A stretch of DNA of 64,000 nucleotides from DATAXP01 sp963708675 (GCA_963708675.1 CAVPTO010000003.1:2046001-2110000), one strand, 5' to 3'; numbered from the stretch's first letter, positions 47,501 to 56,324 are shown. Numbers and translations are program-made. The notes: a model not told the origin generated them from the letters alone.

Positions 47501-48088
47501 TTCGCCGCGCACTTCGAGTTCCGCTTCCCCGTGTACGGACGCGTCGTCTACGACAACGTTGAGGTCGAGCTACGACAAGCCATCGAGCCTTGGCACGTGT
47601 TGGGCGAAGAATCGATGGGCGGCAGCACCGCGCGAGCGGTCGATTCGTCGCTCGAGCGCTTGCAAGTGAAAGTACGCGGCATGACGGAGACGCGTCACGC
47701 ACTGTTCTGCAATGGCCGCCACGTGCCGCTTTTCCCGACGGGCACGGTCGGCGAGTTCGTCGCCGGTGTGCGCTATCGCGCCTGGCAGCCGCCGTCGTGT
47801 TTGCACCCGACGATCGGCGTTCACGCGCCGCTGATGTTCGACTTGCTCGATGAATGGACCAACCACGTGATGGGCGGATGCACCTGGAACGTCTCGCATC
47901 CTGGTGGACGCAGCTACGACACGCGACCGGTCAACGCCTTCGAGGCCGAAAGCCGTCGCGCGGCGCAGTTCGTTCCGGTTGGCAGCGCGGGGGGTGTGGA
48001 ATTCGGACCGGTCGAGCGCAGCGGCGAGTATCCGATGACGCTCGACTTGCGTCGCGCGGTCGAACCGGTGTCGTTAGGAGAACGATAA
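44579..48088 (+). CDS. Transglutaminase-DUF2126 fusion protein
   Basis: 1,169 residues. N-terminal part: BTLCP-type segment and a transglutaminase-like domain with the triad Cys180 (SGSCRDSAW), His229 (DLHAWTEVYL) and Asp245 (GLDPTSGL). From about residue 310 to the end it is DUF2126 (TMGGEPTFVSIDDYEGDEWNT..., GSWDSLVQVTTTLYDDARHCRLGTEKF, HPTIGVHAPLMFDL), a large domain with the MGGEPTF motif. A Ser/Gly/His-rich linker is near 585-650. No signal peptide, so it is probably cytoplasmic. It likely cleaves or forms an amide bond on the product of the ATP-grasp enzymes. Confidence 0.92.
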   Translation: MPIRVALHHKTSYHYDRFVEIFPQVVRLKPAPHCRTPIRSYSLRVTPGEHFLNWQQDPHGNYLGRLVFPKKSDRLEFDVELIADMVVVNPFDFFLETYAEQWPFTYDDALKHDLAPFLPALPAGPLVSDFVAQVPRDTKRTVDFLVDLNGRVNRAIGYTIRMEPGVKTPEQSLTDRSGSCRDSAWLMVDVLRHLGLAARFVSGYLIQLVPDIKALDGPVGASADFTDLHAWTEVYLPGAGWVGLDPTSGLFAGEGHIPLAATPEPSTAAPVSGSVEPCEATFHTEMSVERVHEDPRVTKPYTDEEWQEINALGHKIDAELEAGSVRLTMGGEPTFVSIDDYEGDEWNTTAMGPNKRRLSGQLVRRLHTSFAPGGLLHFGQGKWYPGEQLPRWSLSCYWRKDGEPIWRDMNLVAHDELSPGHGPREARAFIERLSHRLGVGDDHIVTGYEDAWYHLWRERRLPTNVDPLDSKLDDEVERRRLARIFEQGLATEVGYVLPIRRGVLSRHSKWESGPWFFRSERMYLIPGDSPMGLRLPLDSLPWLAPGERPQQFPLEPHAPRGPLPPYGVWEHSPNQNGEAHDHRARFDGNGSSPAMSHPMSHSALHHSSMGDGNRGPGQLTVGRSGGEGSPSALMEHVEAQQLEAQRLTGPRFERDMPQSVKVRTALCVEPRNGRLHVFMPPVELAEDYLELVAAIEGTAADLQMPVHIEGYLPPHDHRLAHLRVTPDPGVIEVNVHPAGSWDSLVQVTTTLYDDARHCRLGTEKFMIDGRHTGTGGGNHVVLGGATPSDSPFLRRPDLVRSLVAFWNNHPSLSYLLSGLFVGPTSQAPRTDEARHESLYELEIAFQQLPQNGGRTPPWIVDRLFRNLLVDLTGNTHRAEFCIDKLFSPDHAAGRLGLVEFRAFEMPPHAQMSLTQQLLIRSLVARFWNKPYTREMVRWGTALHDRFMLPHFIAQDFDDVIRELNDEGIEMKKDWFAAHFEFRFPVYGRVVYDNVEVELRQAIEPWHVLGEESMGGSTARAVDSSLERLQVKVRGMTETRHALFCNGRHVPLFPTGTVGEFVAGVRYRAWQPPSCLHPTIGVHAPLMFDLLDEWTNHVMGGCTWNVSHPGGRSYDTRPVNAFEAESRRAAQFVPVGSAGGVEFGPVERSGEYPMTLDLRRAVEPVSLGER

Positions 48089-48265
48089 CTTTGACGATCA
48101 ATAACCTCGACGACCAATAATTTCGACGAACGGTGACCTTGACGATCGAAGCGACTATGAACGCGTCGCTTCGAAATGCAGGACCAAAGTCGACGCGTCG
48201 GACCAAAGGCGCTCTTGAACATCAGGGGCCGCGCAATCTAAGCTGCCTCGGCGCTAGGCGGATGC
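48089..48265. other. Intergenic with short direct repeats
   Basis: Repeated gacgatcaat/gacgatcgaa words (48092-48160) without a clear hairpin. It may hold a second promoter for the last two genes of the cluster. Confidence 0.3.
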
Positions 48266-50845
48266 GTGCACGAAACTTCGGAATCTAGTCTGATGCCTTC
48301 GTCGTTTGAGGCGGCCGTTGAGACACCTCCCGGCTTAGCTTACGCTCCGCCCGGCGACGTGTACGACGAAATGGTCGCCAGTGCCGGGCTCATTCGGCCG
48401 CATTGGCAAAAGCTCGTTGCCGAGTTCGAATCGATCGGGCCGTCGGGCATCGCGCGCACCGCGCAACAAGCAACGCGCCTCGTTCACGATAACCGCGTCA
48501 CCTATCACGCCCACGAACGTTCAGCCGATACGCCGTGGGAAGTCGATTCGATCCCGCTTCTGTTTCCGCCCGATCAGTGGAAACCCTTGGCCGACGGATT
48601 GGCGCAACGCGCCCATCTGCTGAACGAGATTCTCGTCGACTTGTACGGCCCGCAAAGCCTTTTGCGAAACGGCCTGCTGCCGCCAGAGCTGGTCTATTCG
48701 AACCCAGCGTTCTTGCTGGCGTGTCATGGCAGCCGGGTGCCGCATCAGTTGTACTTGCACCTTTACGCGGCACACCTGGCGCGTGCTCCCGATGGTCGCT
48801 GGGTGATTCTGGCCGACCGTACGCAGTCGCCGACCGGGGCCGGGTACGCGGTCGAGAACCGCATCGTCATCGCCCGCGCTCAGGCGCACATGTTCGACGA
48901 GCTGCAGGTGCAACGTCTGGCGCCGTTCTTCGTCACGCTGCGCGAAACGCTGCAAAGCCTTGCGACGCACCATCGCGACAACCCGCGCGTCGTGCTGCTG
49001 ACCGCCGGTCCCGAGAGCCGCACGTATTTCGAGGATATGTACCTTGCCCGCTACCTCGGCTACACGATGGTCGAAGGGGGCGACCTCACAGTTCGCGACA
49101 ACATCGTGTTCTTGAAGACTCTCGGCGGGCTGCTGCCGGTCGATGTCATTTTCCGCCGCTTGAGTGACGAGCAATGCGACCCGCTCGAGCTGGAAAGCGA
49201 CACCATGGCCGGCGTGCCGGGGTTGGCGCATGCCGCGCGGCGAAATCACGTTGTCATCGCCAACGCTCTCGGCACCGGCATGCTCGAAGCTCCGGTGCTG
49301 CAGGCGTTCTTGCCGAGCATCTGCCGTCACATGCTCGGCGAAGAGCTGCTGCTGCCAGGCGTCGGAACCTGGTGGTGCGGCGAAGAAGAAGGCCTGCGGC
49401 ACACACTCGCCAACTTTGGCCAACTGATCGTCAAACCTGTTTTCGATGCCCGCTCGACGCGCCCGGTGACCGGCGATCAACTGTCGAGCGCCACGCGTGA
49501 AGAGTTGCTTGCCCGCATTCGCGCACGTCCGCACGAATTTGTCGCCCAAGAACACATCGCGTGTTCGTCGGCGCCGGTGTGGAACGGCAACCGCCTCGAG
49601 CCGTGGCACGTGGCGCTGCGTGCGTTCGCCGTCGCCACGAACGACACGTACCAGGTCATGCCGGGCGGATTGCCGCGCGTGTTCAGCAAGGCCGACCAGC
49701 TTAGCGATTCGATGGCCGCCGGCCAGGCGAGCAAAGACGTGTGGGTCTTTTCGGACGGGCCTGTCGAGCAGATCACGCTGCTGCGGCCGACCGACGCCCC
49801 GATGGAACTGCGGCGCAGCGGCAACGACTTGCCCAGCCGCGTCGCCGAAAATCTGTACTGGCTTGGCCGGCAGGTCGAACGCGTCGAAGGGACGGTGCGT
49901 CTGCTGCGCACCATCGTCAACCGCATTACGAGCGAGCCCGACCCCGGAGCGCTCCCCGATTTGCTGCTCATGGTCGGCTCGTTGAGCAATCCGATCATGC
50001 CGCGATCGGAGTTGATCACGCGCCCCGCCGCCGAGCTTCGCCATCGGCTGGTCACCGAGTTGTTGGACCTCGTCTACGACGAACAGCGCATCGGCAGCGT
50101 GCGGTCGAACATTCAATCGATTCGCGGTGTGGCGTCGGTGGCGCGCGACCGCTTGTCGGTCGACAGTTGGCGGATCCTCACGCTGCTCGACGAAGACGTG
50201 CCGACCATCTCGGCCGATCTGACGAGCCTTCCCGGGGACATGCTCTCGACCCTGAACCAAACTGTTTTCCATCTCGCAGCGTTCGCCGGCATGGGCGTCG
50301 AAAGCATGACGCGCGGCCCCGGCTGGCGATTCCTCGACATGGGTCGCCGTGTCGAACGTGCCATGCACACCATGTGCTTGCTCCGCTCGGCACTCGCGCA
50401 TATCAGTCCAAAGACGAACCTCATCATCGAAGCGCTGTTGGAAATCGCCGACAGTTGGATGACGTACAAGTCGCGATATCTGACGAATCTGCAGCTCGCG
50501 CCGATGTTGGATCTGCTGATGACCGACGAATCGAACCCGCGGTCGGCGGCGTTTCAACTCGCGGCGCTTGCCGAGCACGTGAACAACCTGCCTCGCGATC
50601 AGTCGCAACCCGTGCGCAGCAGCGAACAACGTTTGATCCTCGCCGCGCAGACGCGCATGCGATTGGCCGACGTCGAACAACTGTGCAAAGTCGAAGCGGA
50701 CGGCCAGCGTCGTCGTCTCGATCGGTTCCTCGTCGACATGGCGGCCCAACTGCGAAAGCTTTCCGACAGCGTGACGCACACGTATATGATTCATGCAGGC
50801 CCGTCGCGGCAGATGACGGACTTCACTGCCGGAGACTCCGCGTGA
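48266..50845 (+). CDS. Circularly permuted ATP-grasp / alpha-E fusion protein
   Basis: 859 residues; the start is GTG 48266 or ATG 48293. Residues about 60-480 are a DUF404/DUF407 ATP-grasp module (FPPDQWKPLADGLAQRAHLLNEILVDLYG, RTQSPTGAGYAVENR, VVLLTAGPESRTYFEDMYLARYLGYTMVEGGDL, VKPVFDARSTRPV). The part from about 515 is an alpha-E module (SRVAENLYWLGRQVERVEGTVRLLRT). The ATP-grasp module lacks the KPTNESGGYG form of the P-loop seen in the first gene, so the two may have diverged. The GTG of the next gene overlaps this stop by 4 bp. Confidence 0.92.
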   Translation: MHETSESSLMPSSFEAAVETPPGLAYAPPGDVYDEMVASAGLIRPHWQKLVAEFESIGPSGIARTAQQATRLVHDNRVTYHAHERSADTPWEVDSIPLLFPPDQWKPLADGLAQRAHLLNEILVDLYGPQSLLRNGLLPPELVYSNPAFLLACHGSRVPHQLYLHLYAAHLARAPDGRWVILADRTQSPTGAGYAVENRIVIARAQAHMFDELQVQRLAPFFVTLRETLQSLATHHRDNPRVVLLTAGPESRTYFEDMYLARYLGYTMVEGGDLTVRDNIVFLKTLGGLLPVDVIFRRLSDEQCDPLELESDTMAGVPGLAHAARRNHVVIANALGTGMLEAPVLQAFLPSICRHMLGEELLLPGVGTWWCGEEEGLRHTLANFGQLIVKPVFDARSTRPVTGDQLSSATREELLARIRARPHEFVAQEHIACSSAPVWNGNRLEPWHVALRAFAVATNDTYQVMPGGLPRVFSKADQLSDSMAAGQASKDVWVFSDGPVEQITLLRPTDAPMELRRSGNDLPSRVAENLYWLGRQVERVEGTVRLLRTIVNRITSEPDPGALPDLLLMVGSLSNPIMPRSELITRPAAELRHRLVTELLDLVYDEQRIGSVRSNIQSIRGVASVARDRLSVDSWRILTLLDEDVPTISADLTSLPGDMLSTLNQTVFHLAAFAGMGVESMTRGPGWRFLDMGRRVERAMHTMCLLRSALAHISPKTNLIIEALLEIADSWMTYKSRYLTNLQLAPMLDLLMTDESNPRSAAFQLAALAEHVNNLPRDQSQPVRSSEQRLILAAQTRMRLADVEQLCKVEADGQRRRLDRFLVDMAAQLRKLSDSVTHTYMIHAGPSRQMTDFTAGDSA

Positions 50846-51720
50846 TTTACAAGGTCGTGCACGTCACCACGTACAGCTACAGCCAGCCGGTGCCGATGTG
50901 CCACAACGAGCTGCATCTCACGCCGCGCGATCACGGCCATCAGCGTTGCATTTCGACGCGTCTGGCGATCAAACCACTGCCGGCAACGATCGACGAGCGT
51001 CTCGATTACTTCGGCAACCACGTCTCGTACTTCGCCATTCACGAGGCGCATCACAAGCTCACCGTGACCGCGACGAGCAAGGTCGATGTCGAACCGCCGA
51101 GGTTGCCGACGTCGGCCGACACGCCAGCCTGGGAAGATGCCCGCGACGCGCTGACCGATTATCGCAACAGCGAGCACCTCGCGGCGTCGCAGTTCGCGTT
51201 CGCCTCGCCATTCGTTTCGATTCACGAAGACATCCGCCAGTACGCACTCGAATCGTTCACGCGGCGTCGCCCGCTATGGGATGCGGTTCTCGAACTGACG
51301 GCGCGCATCTATCGCGACTTCAAGTATTCGCCGGCGTCGACAACCGTGAGCACGCCGCCGGATGAGGTGTTTCGCCTGCGTCGTGGTGTGTGCCAAGACT
51401 TTGCACATTTGGAGATTAGCTGTCTGCGATCGTTGGGCCTCGCCGCGCAGTACGTCAGCGGCTACTTGCAGACCGATCCGCCGCCGGGGCAGCCGAAGCT
51501 CATCGGGGCCGATGCCTCGCATGCCTGGCTGTCGGTCTATTGCCCCGGATCAGGATGGTTGGACGTCGACCCGACGAACAACCAGCTTATCTCCACGCGA
51601 CATGTGACGCTCGCCTGGGGTCGCGACTACGGCGACGTCTGTCCCGTGCGCGGCGTGTTCGTCGGCGGCGGCAACCACGCGATGAACGTGTCGGTCGATG
51701 TGGCCGCGCTCGATTTGTAA
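50842..51720 (+). CDS. Transglutaminase-family protein
   Basis: 292 residues from GTG 50842. A BTLCP-type N-terminal part (YKVVHVTTYSYSQPVPMCHNELHL) is followed by a transglutaminase-like core with Cys184 (RRGVCQDFAHL), His228 (ADASHAWLSVY) and Asp243 (LDVDPTNNQ). Unlike the first transglutaminase it lacks DUF2126. It is translationally coupled to the fusion gene and ends the cluster. Confidence 0.93.
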   Translation: MIYKVVHVTTYSYSQPVPMCHNELHLTPRDHGHQRCISTRLAIKPLPATIDERLDYFGNHVSYFAIHEAHHKLTVTATSKVDVEPPRLPTSADTPAWEDARDALTDYRNSEHLAASQFAFASPFVSIHEDIRQYALESFTRRRPLWDAVLELTARIYRDFKYSPASTTVSTPPDEVFRLRRGVCQDFAHLEISCLRSLGLAAQYVSGYLQTDPPPGQPKLIGADASHAWLSVYCPGSGWLDVDPTNNQLISTRHVTLAWGRDYGDVCPVRGVFVGGGNHAMNVSVDVAALDL

Positions 51721-51731
51721 CGCGCATAAAA

Positions 51732-51758
51732 AACCCCCGGCGTGTTCGCCGGAGGGTT
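51732..51758. terminator. Bidirectional rho-independent terminator
   Basis: An 11-bp stem (aacccccggcg / cgccggagggtt, one bulged A) with loop tgtt. On the minus strand it is followed by a T-run (complement of aaaaaa at 51728-51733), so it is a standard terminator for the protease gene; it also ends the plus-strand cluster. Confidence 0.85.
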
Positions 51759-51787
51759 CATGTTCGAAAAACAATCAATCGCCGCGA

Positions 51788-53932
51788 TTAATCGAGCTTC
51801 GCGAGCTTGATCTGCTGCAAGTAGTCGAGCGTGATGTTCAGCGCTTCGTTGAAGTAGAACGTGCGCTTCACGACTTCTCCTTCGCTCTTTTCCAAGTCTT
51901 CAAGCTCATTGTCCTGTTCGCGTTCGGCGTTCAGCTCGGCACGCTCGGCCATGAACTTCTGCTCGTTCAGCGTGACCGACTTCTTCGCCTTCTGTTGCTT
52001 GTACGTCTCGATGTTGCGTAGGACGCGCTGGAAGTCGTTCGAGCTCTTCTGACGTTCCTTCGACAGTTGATCGAGTCGATTGACCGTCGCGGCATCGACG
52101 AGGTTGAGCCGGTCGTACCGCACCGGATCGATGCGATCGAAGGCCAACGCGTAATCGAGGTCCGCCTCGCCGATGTCGAGCTCGTTGATCAGCGACGGGA
52201 GCGCGATGTCGGCATTCACGCCGCGGTTTTGAGTGCTGTCGCCATTGGGGCGATAGAACTGCTGCATCGTGATCTTCAGCGCGCCCAGCGGAGGCGAGTT
52301 CGGAATTTGGAACAACTGACGGCCGAGGTCGAGCAGGCTTTGCACGGTGCCTTTGCCGTGCGTGCTCTTATCGCCGACGATGAGGCCGCGATGGTAGTCC
52401 TGAATGGCGCCGGCAAAGATTTCGCTGGCACTGGCGCTGAGCTTGCTTGTGAGCACGACGAGCGGGCCGTTCCAGCTCGATCCCTTGTCCTGGTCGTTGT
52501 ACGACTGACGGCGATCGTCCTTGTCCTTCACCTGCACGATCGGCCCTTCGTCGATGAACAGGCCCGTCAGGTTGATCGCCTCGGTCAGCGATCCGCCACC
52601 GTTGCGACGCAAGTCGAGAACGACGGCGTCGACGTGCTGCTCGTTGAACTCCTTGAGCAACTTCGCGACATCGCGCGTCGTGCTCTTGAAGTCGGGCATG
52701 TTGCGGCGGGCGCCTTCCATGTCCATGTAGAAGCTAGGCAAGTCGATGACGCCGATCTTGTAGGTGCGGGCGTCACGCTTCTCTTCGATGATCTGCGAGC
52801 GGGCTTCCTGCTCGTGCAGTTGCACCTCGGCTCGCGTGATGGCGTAGATCTTGCGCTCGCTCTTGCCGCGCGGCAGCACTTCGAGCCGCACCACGGTGTT
52901 CCGCTTGCCGCGGATCAGTTGCACGACGTCCGACAGTTTCATGTCAACGACGTCGACGAGTTCGCCGTCGTTGCCTTGGCCGACACCCACCACCTTGTCT
53001 TCGTTCTTCAGACGCTTGTCCAAGTCGGCAGCGCCGCCAGGGATGATCTTGTTGACGACGGTGTAGCCGTCCTTCCATTGCAACTGAGCGCCAATGCCGT
53101 CGAGCTGCAGACGCATCTGGATTTCGAAGTTCTCCAGGCTCTTGGCCGACATGTAGGTCGAGTGCGGATCGTAGGACGTCGTCAGCGACGTCAGGAACAT
53201 TTCGAGCAGCTCGTCGTGGTCGGTCTGGTGCATCTGCTTGGCGAAGCTCTTGTAGCGACGCTGCAGACGCGTTTTCGGGTCGATCGGCGGCTCGGCGGCA
53301 GTTTCCGCGTCGGTTTCGGCTACTTTCGCGTCCTTCTTGGGGTCACTTTTCTTTTTCTCTTCCTTCTTCTTGGCGTCTTCGTCCTTGTGGGCGTCGGCGG
53401 CCTTCAGGACGAGCAGCTCGTACTTGATGTTCTTCCGCCACAGATCGCGAGCCTCGGCCGGGTTCTTGGCATATTGGGCCACCTCGGGCTCGATGATCAT
53501 CTCCTCGTCGACCGTGAAGTCGTGCGGGGCGTTGATGAACTCGTCAGCAAACTTCACACGCTCGTCGAGCCGGTCGAGGAAGGTCTTGAAGACCTTGTAG
53601 CCCAGGCTGATGTCGCCGCGGCGGATCTGCGAGACCAACGCGTTCTGGTCGTTGCGGAAGGTGTCGACGTCGGACTGGTAGAAGTACAGCTTTCGCGGGT
53701 CGAGCAGCTTGAGGAACAGCGTCATGCAGCGGCCGGCGATTTCGTTGTCGAGCGGGTGCCCGGTCAGGTGTTCGCTTCGCAGCAAAGCGGTGACGGCCAG
53801 TGCCACCTGGCGATCGTTCGACGTGGGGGCGTCGAGCTCAGCCCCGACCAGCCGCCATCCGACGACCGTCGTGGCCGCGATCGCGATCAACCCGACGCAC
53901 CGAACCCAGCACGAGACGAAAGGACGTGTCAT
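51788..53932 (-). CDS. C-terminal processing (tail-specific) serine protease
   Basis: 714 residues from ATG 53932, which has AAGGAA upstream and starts a signal anchor (CVGLIAIAATTVVGWRLVG). The N-terminal region matches Prc-type proteases (EHLTGHPLDNEIAGRCMTLFLKLLDPRKLYF), followed by a PDZ domain and the S41 core: LDLRRNGGGSLTEAINLTGLF, nucleophile Ser in KLSASASEIFAGA and the general-base Lys in GDKSTHGKGT. The C-terminal DUF3340-like helical tail is present. A Lys/Asp-rich low-complexity insert lies near residues 200-230. It degrades or trims envelope proteins. Confidence 0.92.
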   Translation of the reverse strand: MTRPFVSCWVRCVGLIAIAATTVVGWRLVGAELDAPTSNDRQVALAVTALLRSEHLTGHPLDNEIAGRCMTLFLKLLDPRKLYFYQSDVDTFRNDQNALVSQIRRGDISLGYKVFKTFLDRLDERVKFADEFINAPHDFTVDEEMIIEPEVAQYAKNPAEARDLWRKNIKYELLVLKAADAHKDEDAKKKEEKKKSDPKKDAKVAETDAETAAEPPIDPKTRLQRRYKSFAKQMHQTDHDELLEMFLTSLTTSYDPHSTYMSAKSLENFEIQMRLQLDGIGAQLQWKDGYTVVNKIIPGGAADLDKRLKNEDKVVGVGQGNDGELVDVVDMKLSDVVQLIRGKRNTVVRLEVLPRGKSERKIYAITRAEVQLHEQEARSQIIEEKRDARTYKIGVIDLPSFYMDMEGARRNMPDFKSTTRDVAKLLKEFNEQHVDAVVLDLRRNGGGSLTEAINLTGLFIDEGPIVQVKDKDDRRQSYNDQDKGSSWNGPLVVLTSKLSASASEIFAGAIQDYHRGLIVGDKSTHGKGTVQSLLDLGRQLFQIPNSPPLGALKITMQQFYRPNGDSTQNRGVNADIALPSLINELDIGEADLDYALAFDRIDPVRYDRLNLVDAATVNRLDQLSKERQKSSNDFQRVLRNIETYKQQKAKKSVTLNEQKFMAERAELNAEREQDNELEDLEKSEGEVVKRTFYFNEALNITLDYLQQIKLAKLD

Positions 53933-54170
53933 CAAACGATTTCCTTGACGCCAAAAGAGCGAGTGATGCAAGGCATCCGCGGACACAAGTTCAACAAAGA
54001 AAACAAGTTACCGCAAATGATACGGATTAGCCCGTTGGTTGGCAATGTTTGCGCTATCCTAACGGTTTGTTACCGCAGTCACCATGTTAATTTCCCGCAA
54101 GCAGAGCCCAACTTGTCGAGATTAACGCGAATTCATTTACACACCGCCAACGCGAGATGCATGGCGACGA
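53933..54170. other. Intergenic
   Basis: About 240 bp with AT-richer sequence upstream of the protease start (ttaacgg, taacgcgaattc). It should hold the protease promoter. No gene seen. Confidence 0.35.
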
Positions 54171-54923
54171 TTATTCCGCCGCGGCCACGCTGAGAATCGC
54201 CTGCACGAGAAGCCGATCGACACCAAGCGGTTCGACGACCAACCATCGGCGATCGGGACACTTAGCCGCACGTTTGGCGACCCCCTCCTTCACATCTTCG
54301 AACAACTGACCGTGAAAGAGCAGGTGCGGCTGCACCACGATTTGCGAGCACGGCGACGTCGCGATCGCATCGAGCCCCTGTTCGAACGAAGGTTGCGCCA
54401 TGGCGATGAAACACGTCTCCAAACGAGCGGTGGGTGTATTCTTATGCCGCAGCTTGGCGAAGCGGTGCATCTCGGCCGTCGCGTTGGTGTCCTTCGAGCC
54501 ACGGCCAACGAACAGCAGCGAGGTTTGATCGAGTGGTTCGGCGTTCGCAGCCGCCATCGCCTCGCGAAACCGCTGGGCCGACAACTCGATGATGGCGGGA
54601 TGACAGCCGAGCGTCGATGCCTGGCGGACGGCGATGTTCGAGGGATGCTTGGCCGCGGCGGCTTTGGTGGCGGCGGGGATGTCGCGCTCGGCATGCCCCG
54701 CCGTGAACAGCAACAGCGGAAGCACGGTGACGAGTCCAGCCCCGCGCTCGACGCAACGCGAAAAGCCGGCGTCGATCGTCGGCTCGGCCAGTTCGAGGAA
54801 GCAGGGCTCGACGATCACAGCGGGCGATGCGGCCGCGACGTCGGCGACGACCGTCAAGAACTCGGCGACACCGGCGGTATCTTTCGTGCCGTGGCCAACA
54901 ATGAGTAATGCCGAGGGTGTCAT
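54171..54923 (-). CDS. CbiX/SirB-type chelatase-family protein
   Basis: 250 residues made of two CbiX-like halves. The first has ALLIVGHGTKDTAG with the catalytic His and LPLLLFTAGHAERDIPAA; the second has LLFVGRGSKDTNA, in which Arg stands at the His position, and VVQPHLLFHGQLFEDV. CbiX and SirB insert cobalt or iron into sirohydrochlorin. No other tetrapyrrole gene lies nearby. The ATG is 30 bp from the divergent amidase start. Confidence 0.85.
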   Translation of the reverse strand: MTPSALLIVGHGTKDTAGVAEFLTVVADVAAASPAVIVEPCFLELAEPTIDAGFSRCVERGAGLVTVLPLLLFTAGHAERDIPAATKAAAAKHPSNIAVRQASTLGCHPAIIELSAQRFREAMAAANAEPLDQTSLLFVGRGSKDTNATAEMHRFAKLRHKNTPTARLETCFIAMAQPSFEQGLDAIATSPCSQIVVQPHLLFHGQLFEDVKEGVAKRAAKCPDRRWLVVEPLGVDRLLVQAILSVAAAE

Positions 54924-54953
54924 ACGTCGCGGCTCATTTTACACTCACAGCAT

Positions 54954-56189
54954 ATGGCAGAGCTAACCTGCACCACCGCCGCGGCCTCGCTCCGTTCCCG
55001 CGAACGATCGCCGCTCGATCTCGTCGAGCACTGCCTGGGTCGCATCAACCGATTCGATTCGCAGGTGCATGCATGGGTGCTCGTCGATGCCGACGGCGCG
55101 CGGGCCCAAGCCCGATTGCTCGCCGACGAACTCGCGCGTGGTTTCGATCGTGGGCCGCTGCACGGCATCCCGATCGGCATCAAGGACATCATCGACGTCG
55201 AAGGACTTCCAACCTTGGCGGGCTCGCCACTGCGGGCGGGACATCAAGCCGCGCGCGATGCGGTGTTGGTTGCACGTCTGCGACGTGCCGGGGCGATCAT
55301 CCTGGGCAAAACCGTCACCTGCGAGTTCGCCTGCTTCGATCCCTCGCCGACGCGCAATCCTTGGAACCTCGATCGCACGCCCGGCGGTTCGAGCAGCGGC
55401 TCAGCGGCGGCGGTCGCGATGGGCATGTGTCTCGCTGCCGTCGGAACGCAAACCGGCGGTTCGATCACACGTCCCGCCAGTTACTGCGGCGTCGCCGGTT
55501 GCAAGCCCGCCTACGGCGCGATTCCTCTCGATGGCGTGCTTCCTGTCAGTCCCACCCTCGATCATGCCGGAGCCATCGCGAGAACGGTGGATGATTTGTG
55601 CGCGATGATCGAGGTGATGTCGGGACAACGAATCGCGCGGATTGACGATGACAAGCCAAAAATCGTCGAAGTCGACCCCGAATCATTCGACGAAGCGGTG
55701 CGGATGCATCGTCGCGTCATGGTCCACGAAGCCGCTCACGTGCATCGCGACCAGTACCCAGTACGGCGTACCGAGTACGGACCAAAGATCGCCGCGATGC
55801 TCGACGAAGGCCGCGCGACATCGAAGGCGGATTACGACGAAGCCTTGCGATATCGCCAGCGGTTTCGGGCCGAGATCCTCGATGATCTCGAGTCTGTCGA
55901 CGCCTTTAGAATGCTCGCTACCGTCGACGCAGCGGGAGGATTGGAGACCACCGGCGACTCGCGATTCAACTCGCCGTGGAGTTTCGCCGGTGTGCCGACC
56001 GTTTCGATTCCCTGCGGTTTGACGAACGACGGCCTGCCGATCGGATTGCAATTGATCGGGCATCCCGAGCGAGTCGATCGCTTGTTCGCGGCCGCAAGAT
56101 GGTGCGAGTGCCGCATGGAATTCGACAAAACTCCCCCTCTCCTTTCGGGAGAGGGTGGCTCGATCATCGCAGATGATCGAGACGGGTGA
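54954..56189 (+). CDS. Amidase-signature hydrolase
   Basis: 411 residues. Ser-cisSer-Lys triad: Lys77 (GIPIGIKDII), cis-Ser in GGSSSGSAAAVA (146-149) and nucleophile Ser170 (TQTGGSITRPASYCGVAG). Such enzymes hydrolyse amides; the family includes GatA, but no gatB or gatC is nearby. The C-terminus is odd: the last 16 or so residues (LLSGEGGSIIADDRDG) are encoded by a REP-like repeat and the stop TGA is part of its GGGTGAGGG tail, so the native end may have been lost or replaced. Confidence 0.88.
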   Translation: MAELTCTTAAASLRSRERSPLDLVEHCLGRINRFDSQVHAWVLVDADGARAQARLLADELARGFDRGPLHGIPIGIKDIIDVEGLPTLAGSPLRAGHQAARDAVLVARLRRAGAIILGKTVTCEFACFDPSPTRNPWNLDRTPGGSSSGSAAAVAMGMCLAAVGTQTGGSITRPASYCGVAGCKPAYGAIPLDGVLPVSPTLDHAGAIARTVDDLCAMIEVMSGQRIARIDDDKPKIVEVDPESFDEAVRMHRRVMVHEAAHVHRDQYPVRRTEYGPKIAAMLDEGRATSKADYDEALRYRQRFRAEILDDLESVDAFRMLATVDAAGGLETTGDSRFNSPWSFAGVPTVSIPCGLTNDGLPIGLQLIGHPERVDRLFAAARWCECRMEFDKTPPLLSGEGGSIIADDRDG

Positions 56190-56323
56190 GGGAGCGTGGC
56201 GTAAGGAAGTCGCCTCCATCGCAAAGAGCCTGACCCAGTGTTAAGTTTCTCGCAGTGGATGGCAAGTCAGGAAACGACCCGCCCACATCCGCCCTTCGGG
56301 CACCTTCTGCCAGAGGGAGAAGG
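56133..56323. repeat. Two REP-like palindromes, opposite orientation
   Basis: A module with the extra palindrome ctcgatcatcgcagatgatcgag runs 56133-56192; an inverted partner (cccgcccacatccgcccttcggg...gagggagaagg) ends at 56323, two bases before the stop of the RluA gene. The same pair, with the same inner palindrome, is at 58174-58363. Confidence 0.85.
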
Positions 56324-56324
56324 A

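Noticed and set aside
48521..50794. 757-residue frame antisense to the ATP-grasp/alpha-E fusion
   Set aside because: Rich in His/Arg/Gln as expected from reverse reading of GC-rich coding DNA.
52067..54193. 708-residue frame antisense to the protease gene
   Set aside because: Artefact of codon bias; the protease has complete S41 motifs.
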